From: Oscillospiraceae bacterium
GTDB lineage: Bacteria > Bacillota > Clostridia > Oscillospirales > Oscillospiraceae
Length of the DNA stretch: 6,686 nt
Direction: 5' to 3'
NCBI GenBank assembly: GCA_017539635.1
Contig: JAFYCQ010000047.1
Location: forward strand, 1 to 6,686
A model generated the notes under the pieces. That model was not told the origin of the DNA, ran no database searches, and saw nothing but the letters and a program-made list of their open reading frames with translations. This document shows, one piece after another, positions 1 through 6,600 of the stretch; within the stretch, counting starts at the first letter, position 1; the number at the start of each line of letters is the position of its first letter. The position numbers and the translations under genes were made by a program.

Positions 1-105
1 GTCATAGTGAACGACCGCACCTACGCCCCTGTGCGGTATCTGGCGGAATATTTCGGCTATACGGTGGAATGGGACGGCGCCAGCCGCACGGTGATAATAA
101 AATAG
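1..105 (+). CDS. C-terminal end of a copper amine oxidase N-terminal-like (stalk) domain protein, partial
   Basis: The frame is open from the first base of the window and stops at TAG (103-105), leaving 34 residues of a gene that begins upstream. The visible tail has the pattern N-x-R-T-Y-A-P-V-R-Y-L-A-E, then G-Y-T-V-E-W-D, then R-T-V-I-I-K. This is the characteristic end of the copper amine oxidase N-terminal-like domain (Pfam PF07833). In Bacillota this domain is commonly found, often at the end, in secreted or cell-wall proteins. Despite the name it does not imply amine oxidase activity, and no catalytic part is visible here. The rest of the protein and its function cannot be known from this window. 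A terminator starts 15 bases after the stop, so this gene ends a transcription unit and is probably not cotranscribed with the large gene downstream. Confidence 0.85.
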   Translation, partial: VIVNDRTYAPVRYLAEYFGYTVEWDGASRTVIIK

Positions 106-119
106 TTATCCTGTAGTAT

Positions 120-156
120 AAAAGAGGGAAAGGAAGGCTCCTTTCTCTCTTTTTTT
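120..156 (+). terminator. Rho-independent terminator
   Basis: A 14-bp stem is formed by AAAGAGGGAAAGGA (121-134) and TCCTTTCTCTCTTT (139-152), with one G-U wobble and an AGGC loop. A120 can also pair with T153. The 3' arm runs directly into seven consecutive T (150-156). It lies 15 bases after the stop of the upstream gene and should end its transcript. Confidence 0.9.
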
Positions 157-256
157 GTGCAACAAATCCAAACAGAAAGCGTCTAAATACAGGTAAAAAC
201 AGCATGTGCGGCGAATAAAAGCAAGAAAGTTTTTAATACGCTGAGTTTTTTTGTGG

Positions 257-280
257 AAATTGCTGTTTGTTTCGCAATTT
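257..280. promoter_or_regulatory. Inverted repeat abutting the -35 element, possible operator
   Basis: AAATTGC (257-263) and GCAATTT (274-280) form a perfect 7-bp inverted repeat around a 10-base spacer. It ends two bases before the TTGACA hexamer at 283. That position would suit an activator or repressor site, but no regulator is known and AT-rich DNA yields such repeats by chance. Confidence 0.3.
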
Positions 281-282
281 GT

Positions 283-311
283 TTGACATAGTGTTGCCTT
301 TGTGCTATTTT
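283..311 (+). promoter_or_regulatory. Probable sigma-A-type promoter (distal) for the giant gene
   Basis: A consensus -35 TTGACA (283-288) is followed after 17 bases by TATTTT (306-311), which is preceded by TGC (303-305) and so makes an extended -10. Transcription would start near 318 and give a leader of about 210 nt before the ATG at 529. A better -10 hexamer, TATACT, lies at 311-316, but its spacing to TTGACA is 22 bp, too long for ordinary sigma-A promoters. The exact -10 is therefore uncertain. Confidence 0.6.
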
Positions 312-313
312 AT

Positions 314-340
314 ACTATGTATAATAATATACTGAATAGT
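314..340. repeat. AT-rich imperfect dyad at the presumed transcription start
   Basis: The inner arms GTATA (319-323) and TATAC (328-332) and the outer arms ACTAT (314-318) and ATAGT (336-340) form a dyad with a 3-base bulge (TGA, 333-335). It sits just downstream of the distal -10. It could be an operator or a short 5'-end hairpin, but the composition is almost pure A/T and chance is a serious alternative. Confidence 0.25.
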
Positions 341-390
341 GGATTTTTATGCCAAAAAACAGGTAAGCTGTCTGCAACTAAAACCGCGCA

Positions 391-404
391 GTCAATAAAT
401 TGAC
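391..404. promoter_or_regulatory. Short palindrome between the two promoter cassettes
   Basis: GTCAAT (391-396) and ATTGAC (399-404) are exact reverse complements separated by AA. The size and symmetry would fit a dimeric regulator half-site pair. It lies about 30 bases upstream of the second promoter-like element. No regulator can be named. Confidence 0.3.
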
Positions 405-431
405 CGAAATTACGCATATTACCATTGATTT

Positions 432-465
432 TTGACGGTTTTTATGACTGGCCGTTTGTTATACT
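432..465 (+). promoter_or_regulatory. Possible second (proximal) promoter of the giant gene
   Basis: TATACT (460-465), preceded by TGT (457-459), is a good extended -10. The only good -35 match, TTGACG (432-437), lies 22 bp away, and at normal spacing there is only a poor T-rich hexamer. An extended -10 can work with a weak -35, so a start near 472 and a leader of about 57 nt is possible. The 22-bp geometry repeats that of TTGACA/TATACT at 283-316. Confidence 0.4.
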
Positions 466-484
466 GTAATATGAGGCCGGCAAA

Positions 485-544
485 ATGACCAAAACCGGTA
501 GATCTATAGAGAAAGGCAGGTGGGAGATATGGCGAAGAAGATAG
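485..544 (+). CDS. Possible 19-residue upstream ORF overlapping the giant gene's start
   Basis: ATG at 485 is preceded by GAGG (473-476) at a good 8-base spacing. The frame reads 19 codons (starting MTKTGRSIEKGR, basic at its end) to TAG at 542-544. It passes in another frame through the ribosome binding site and ATG of the large gene, overlapping that gene by 16 bases. If translated, it could couple or modulate initiation at 529. It is very short, has no recognisable family, and chance is the simpler explanation. Confidence 0.2.
   Translation: MTKTGRSIEKGRWEIWRRR
518..526 (+). promoter_or_regulatory. Ribosome binding site of the giant gene
   Basis: AGGTGG (518-523), one base off the AGGAGG consensus, lies 5 bases before the ATG at 529 and continues into GAG. 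It supports that start, which is also where the signal peptide begins. No other in-frame ATG upstream gives a sensible N-terminus. Confidence 0.75.
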
Positions 545-606
545 TTTCCTTTGTACTTTTTATGCTTATGCTTATGCAGGCCGGATATGCTCCCGCCGCT
601 TATGCC
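529..606 (+). other. Sec signal peptide
   Basis: Residues 1-26 have a short basic start (MAKK), a hydrophobic core rich in Leu, Met, Phe and Val (residues 5-16), and a small-residue end. The AYA motif (24-26) fits signal peptidase I cleavage after Ala26. There is no lipobox cysteine, so it is not a lipoprotein. The charged acidic linker begins three residues later. Confidence 0.9.
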
Positions 607-3600
607 ATAGCTCCCGATGAGGAGAGTCACATTGAAGAGACCGTCGTCCCCTCCGAAACCGGGGCAGGGGATGAGGCGGAGCCCGCAGCCGGCACAGATA
701 CCGATGATAACGCCGGCAAAGTCACCGACGCCGAAGCCTCGGACAACACCGAGAGCACCGAGAGCGCCGAGAACACCGAAGCTTCCGTCCCCGAGGAAAC
801 CAGCGGGAAAACCGACTCCGAAGAGGCTGCCGATAATACCGGACATACTGAGGACACCGACAGCACCGAAAATCCCGCGCCCGCCGAGGGCTTTACCGAG
901 AACGTTGAGCAGGCTTCTGCCGAGGGAGAAGTCCCGGCTGAAATTGAAGCTCCTGCCGAACAGTCTCCTGATGAGCAGAAGCCCGAAGAAGAGCAGAAGT
1001 CTGAGGAAGAGCAAAAGTCCGAAGAGGAGCAGAAGCCCGAGGAAACCAGGCCCGCCGAGACTGCTGCTTTAAGGCGCGTCATGGCTCTGGAAGAAGGCGG
1101 CTTCTTGGCCCTGGCCGGTGCTGTCTCCGATATAACCGATATAGCAGCCGTCTCTGCCGGGGAGCAGGTGCCCGGAGCCGTCCTGGCTTATGATATATCC
1201 GGCGGCGGTTATTTCGCCGACAGCGTGAGCGTTACCCTGGGCAGCGGGATAATAGGCGAGGCCATCGAGGATGGCCTCGACATGGAAGTTTATTACGTCA
1301 CCTTCGACGAGGAGACCGGCAAGCCGGTTTACGAAAAGGTCGAGGGCGCTGAGTTTACGGAAAACACCGTCACCTTCCCGGCGGCCGGCTTCGGCATTTA
1401 CACCGTCAGCGTGGCCACGGCGGAGGATATGAGCATATTTGACCAGCGGGTGCCCGAAGTCCGCCTCACCGGCCTTCTGCCGAAGGACGCCGTTGCGGAC
1501 GTTATCCCCGTGAACATGGAGCTGGACGGCAAGACCGTCCTGATGAGCTTCGACATCACCATTTATGCAAACGAGGCTCAGCGCGAAAAGGGGAGACCCT
1601 GGCAGCCCGCCGGCGACAAGGTGCAGGTGCAGTTCGTAAGCCCCGACTTAGAGCCCGACAGGCGGTATGACGTTTACCACATAGCCGAGGACGAGACCCC
1701 CGAGCTCATCGACACCGTGTCCTCTGAGGACGGAACGGTGGACTTCGAGGCCGAGAGCTTCTCCATATACGTGGTAGTGGGCCATGAGGGCGGCACGGTG
1801 GAAAATCCCCGGGTGATGTTCCACTTTATAGCCAACGGCGCCGCTGAATATGGCAGCGGCTCTGCCGTTTACTACGAGGGCACTCCCTATCCTTTCAAGA
1901 ACAAAAGTACAGATCAAAACAGCAACGTGCAGACCACCCAGATCCTTTCAAACGGTGAGGCCCTGGAGCTGATCGCAGACCCTGTAAACGACGGCGGCAA
2001 ATACTTCTACGGCTGGTATGTGGTGGAGCCGTATGTGACCGCCGACACGAACGCATACGGAATCGATACGACCACGGGCAAGCTGTATTTCACCTGGCCG
2101 GGACACCCGGATAAGATCACCTTTGACAGCGCCATAACCATTGCCGAAAGCAATGTGGACGTCGGTGATACCGTCAACTGGAGCCTGAACGGCGCCTCCG
2201 GCTCCGGCGTGGTAGATGAGGACGGCAATGTCCACGTATTCCTTGCGCCTATTTTTGAAAACTACAATTTCATAAACTTCATGCTCTATGCCAAAGGCTC
2301 GGCAAACAATACCGTTATGACCCGTAAGCTTATCGCCAGGGGTTCTGCGGCTGATGTCGATGTGAAGATCAGCGATGTCCGCACCATAAGCACTGACCCT
2401 GTCCACCTGATATTTATAGGCTGGGAGTATAACGCCGGAACGGAGAGCAGTCCGAATTGGCTTGAATATCAGACGGTTGACTATACCGGGGCCGAAATAA
2501 CCGATCCCGGCAAGGACGGCAAATACCTCACAGTAAATCTCAGTGATACTGAGCATATTAATCTTTATCCTAAATTTATTGAGGCCCGCTGGGTGGACTT
2601 TTTCTCCGGCGTCAGCGGCAGCGGCGCAAGCTATGTCGCTTCCCGTTTCAGGGAATCCTGGGGAACGCCAGGCAGTATCCCCGAAGGCATGGTTGAGAAT
2701 GATGCCAGAAACATCTTCACAACTCTTGACACCTCGGCTCGTACCGGATACGTTTTTGATGGCTGGTACGCCTTTGCCGTGACAGACCCGAGCACCGGCG
2801 AGATTCTGAATCTGAATACTCCGACGGACGTTTCGGTCAGCTATATAGATGACAATTATCAGACCCACTCTGTCACGGTGAACACCACCGCTGTGAAGAT
2901 CGCGGACGAGCATGGACAGATTTGCTATAACAGCGGTGCGTGCGGCATTACGGACAACGGAAACGGCACAGGCAGCCTTGCAACGGACGGCACCGGCACT
3001 ATACCGTTCTTCGGCCCCGGAGAGACCGCGAACAGTCTGAAGCTTTATGACGGCATGGATCGCCTGACCCTTTACGCCAACTGGGCGCCGGATGCTTCTC
3101 AGATCACGGTCATCTATTGGACAGAGAACGCGCAGGATATAGGCTATGTCGCTCCTGAAGCCGGAAAAGAAAAGGACGATTACACCGCCAGTGCGGTCAA
3201 GGTCATTACCACCTCGGAAATAAACGCTCAGCGCGGCACCTCCTATGCGTCCCGCATGCAGCTCACGCTGAACGGGCTTAGGGCCTATGAAGATAATTCC
3301 GTCGGCGTCCTTACTACGGCTTACCTTGATGACATAGGCGCGGTGCTCGCCGGGGAAGAAAAGTTCTATGATCTGAACACGACGCTCTCAGACGATACCG
3401 TAACTATCAGGGGCGACGGCACCACCGTCTTCAACGTGTACTTCGAGCGCAAGACCTTCAAGATCGTCTTCCACATAGGCCGCGACGGATACGTAAAGAA
3501 CGGCGGCCACCAAAAAACGGATGATCATTGGGACGGCAACTGGATCGAGTTTATGTATAAAGACTCGAAGGTTACGGATTTGGGTTACCCGGCTCCGGGC

Positions 3601-6600
3601 GGAACCGGCAGAGCCCCCGCAGATTCAATTAAAGGCACTTTTAGTATGACGTATATACCTACCGGCGATACTTATGATTCTTCGTATGTGACCTGGGTAA
3701 CAGACCCCAATACGGATCATGCCGAGGGCAACGTCATGGGAGACTACGTCCCCGGATCCGATCCGACCCGTACGGCAAACGACGAGAATCTTTACGTCAT
3801 CTCGGCCAAATACGGAGCCTATATAGGCGATAAATGGCCCACGCCCACCAATCCGAATTTCAGTTTTTCGTCGTCAAATGCCGCCAAGACTCTTTATATC
3901 TGGGCGGCCTATTACGGCAGCCTCTACTGCAGGATTGCAAACGAACGTTCAACTACAGGCAATGCGCAGGGCGCAAACCCCGATATAAACGGAATATATG
4001 AGTATATGTCCGCGGAGCTGTGCTCCAACCGGGCTGGTGATGAGATCATAAACGACAATCACGTGCACCACCTTGTTGCATATTTCGGTAATTCCAACAA
4101 CAACAACAGATTTAAGCACTATCACATATTGTATGAGGCAGTAGATGGGACATACGACCCCAACGCTGTAACGCCTTTGCAGGGAGACGATTACTCGCAG
4201 TATTCCCTTACGACCTGGGCTCAGGAGCATACGTCAGGGAATAAGAGCGAAATATTAGGCCATTCCTTCATAGAAAAACAATCTGCTGAGGTCATATCCA
4301 ATCTGGAACCGCAGTTCCAGTTGAGCGATGCCATAGACGGATATGAGCTGATTTACAGCTGTTATAATCCTACTCAGCAGCCAAGCGGCACGCCCGGAAA
4401 AAGCGAGTATCATATCTATTTCTTCTACACCCCCAAGCAGTACACTCTGACCTTCAACATTGAGAACAACACGCAGACCGACACCTATTACTATACCCAG
4501 CCCTTAGCTGACGCCGATCATTACAGCAACCTGATCACCGTACCGGAAGGCTACTATTTCGCCGGATGGTTTACAAATGCGGAAGGCGCGGGAAAACCGT
4601 TCGACTTTGCAAATGCATCCATGCCCGCCCAGAACGTGGTGCTCTATCCGAGTCTGAAGGTGCTTCAGTATTCTGTAAAGATCGATCCCAACGGCGGCGT
4701 GCTTGACCACAGGGAAAACACTTCCGTATCCACCTATTTTACAGGAAACTACGGAACAACTGTCGGCGAGTATTCCGTCGAAAAGGGTTATATCAAGCTC
4801 AATGAGAAAGAATTGACACCCGGCGCCCCGATCTACTACACCGGAACAAAGTATTATTACATCAATACCCAGCGCTTGGGTATCCCCTCAGAGGGCGATT
4901 GGGGTCTGCCGAATGAGCTCCGCAACTCCGTGTATGTGGCCGAAGATCAGATCGATGCCTACTACGACTGGTATGCCGACATTATAGACAATGCTGATCT
5001 GTCATGGTGGGAGGGGATAGGAAAGCTCAGCAAGGAAGAATTCCTTGCCAATTATGCAAGCACCTGGTATCGTCCTGTCAACGGCGAGCACTACATCTTT
5101 ATGGGGTGGTATCAGGTTTATGATAACGGCTCGGCGGATTCGATGCCCTACAACTTCAACGACCCGGTAACGGGGCCCCTGGAGCTGCGCGCTCAGTGGC
5201 GCCTCAACGGCGGCTACTATGTTCAGTATAACCCTTACTACTACGAGGATGACGGTGCGGGAAATGTAACTACTATCACCGGCGAGCTGCTGCAGTGGAC
5301 GGATCCCGAAAACCATACGGAACACCTTTATGCCGACCAAACGCCGACCCATGTACTGCGCGCGCCCACAAACAGCACTGTGGGGTGGGTCTTCCGCGGC
5401 TGGCGCGTGGTAAAGGCTGACGGAACGAATACATATCAGAATCCCGATACCGGCGATACTGAGACCTACACCAACTGGGAACCCATACAGCTTGATGGGA
5501 ACGGGGATCCGATCTACTATCAGCCCGGTGACGATTTCACCATCGACGCGGATCTCGTAACGGCTTCCGACTCGTATGGCAACATCATCCACATGCAGGC
5601 TTACTATGAGCGTGAGGCGACGAACGCCCGCCGGCCGAAAGTGACGAATCTGATACTGGATGCAAACACCGCTTACGGCGGATCCGTCAACACCTCGGAC
5701 TCCAATGCCCTTCCTGACCTGCCGCTTCCCGGTACCTCAGGCATTTCCGGCAATCAGATACTCTTCGGCGATTTCCAGTCCAACATGGCGATCCACCTGT
5801 TCAAGTATGCCACGACGGAAACGTATAATAACGAGACCGGTACGAATTTCTTCACGAACAGCTACGGACACTTCCTCCTCGGCTTCGATGAGAACACTGA
5901 CCCCGAGAACCCGACGACGGAGAAGCCCTATATCCCCGCTTACGCCGCAGATTCCGTCATGGCCGTCCAGAGAGAGGAAAACCATACGCTCTACGCCTTG
6001 TGGGAGCCGATGGTCTATGTCACCTTTGTCAACACCACCGCAGAGCCGATAACTATCGACTTGAGCGGCACTGGAAGCGCCGTAAGCGTCGTAAATGAAG
6101 TTACGGGCGATTATGAAAGGGAAAAGACAACTGCCGTCATAACCGTACCCGCTAATGATGGAGTGGAAAACGGCCGGGTGAAGGTCGTTCTGCCCAAGTC
6201 GAACACCACAAGCGACACCTTTACCGCCACGGTCGAGAATGACCATGTCCGGAAGATCATGAGCGTCAGAGGTGAGTTTAATAATGCGCCATACGGCCCC
6301 GTAATCGAGAACGTAAAGTACGGAGACACTCTTGTATATACCGCAGCTCTGAAAACTGACGCCACCGGCATTATCGTCACCTATTCGGAGGAAAGTGACG
6401 ACCAGGTTATCTTTAATGTGAACGGCGGCAGCTGGACAGATGTGTCCGAGGATTTTGTCAATCCTGAAGCGGGCCTGTATGTCATTTATAAGAATATAAT
6501 CAAAAGCAACGGCGGTGATTACGAGCCGGATGATCCGACCCGCACCAACAAAATCTTCCTCGGCTGGACGACCAACTCGGATATCGCGGCCCATACCGAT

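Larger units (their letters stand above)
157..528. other. AT-rich intergenic region between the two genes
   Basis: These 372 bases hold no convincing full-length gene on either strand. The stretch 157-256 shows nothing recognisable. From 257 onward there are several short inverted repeats, two promoter-like cassettes (from 283 and 432), a possible minute ORF (485-544) and the ribosome binding site of the giant gene. I looked for riboswitch landmarks, including the conserved cyclic-di-GMP-I motifs, and found none. Confidence 0.7.
613..1062 (+). other. Acidic Glu/Thr/Pro/Ala/Ser-rich linker
   Basis: Residues 29-178 have almost no bulky hydrophobic residues and are dominated by Glu, Asp, Thr, Ser, Ala and Pro. 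The segment is expected to be disordered and strongly acidic. In Gram-positive surface proteins such segments span or stand off from the cell wall, though they more often lie next to a C-terminal anchor than directly after the signal peptide. Long open frames in other phases here (for example 617-1072 on the plus strand) follow from its biased codons. Confidence 0.85.

Noticed and set aside
1..105. Copper-dependent amine oxidase enzyme
   Set aside because: Only the small N-terminal-like stalk domain is seen, and it ends the protein, whereas the catalytic domain of true amine oxidases would follow it.
349..366. Five-codon ORF ATG...TAA in the leader
   Set aside because: It has no ribosome binding site and is too short to distinguish from chance.
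466..528. Riboswitch or structured leader (CCGG-containing hairpins, AAACCGG motif)
   Set aside because: Only 4-5 bp pairings can be drawn, and the conserved loops of known classes such as cyclic-di-GMP-I are absent.
442..1014. 190-codon minus-strand frame with hydrophobic Gly/Leu/Phe-rich sequence resembling a membrane protein
   Set aside because: It is the antisense image of the acidic linker and signal peptide region; the apparent hydrophobicity comes from complementing GAG/GAA-type codons.
617..1072. 151-codon plus-strand frame rich in Arg, Pro, Ser and Lys
   Set aside because: It is a frame-shifted reading of the acidic low-complexity linker. Its composition is simply the shifted image of Glu/Thr/Pro codons, and the signal peptide is in the other frame.
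1948..2913. 321-codon open frame on the minus strand
   Set aside because: It lies wholly antisense to the giant gene, has no recognisable domain, and similar long antisense frames occur at 5002-5592 and 5737-6594. They reflect the codon bias of the plus-strand gene.
4360..4440. Internal thioester adhesin motif around Cys1278
   Set aside because: The Cys is followed by YNPTQQ but the distant Gln and surrounding hydrophobic pattern of thioester domains are not recognisable.
5737..6594. 285-codon open frame on the minus strand
   Set aside because: It is antisense to clear InlB-type modules, including the GF-core repeat and the final GW repeat, with no family resemblance of its own.
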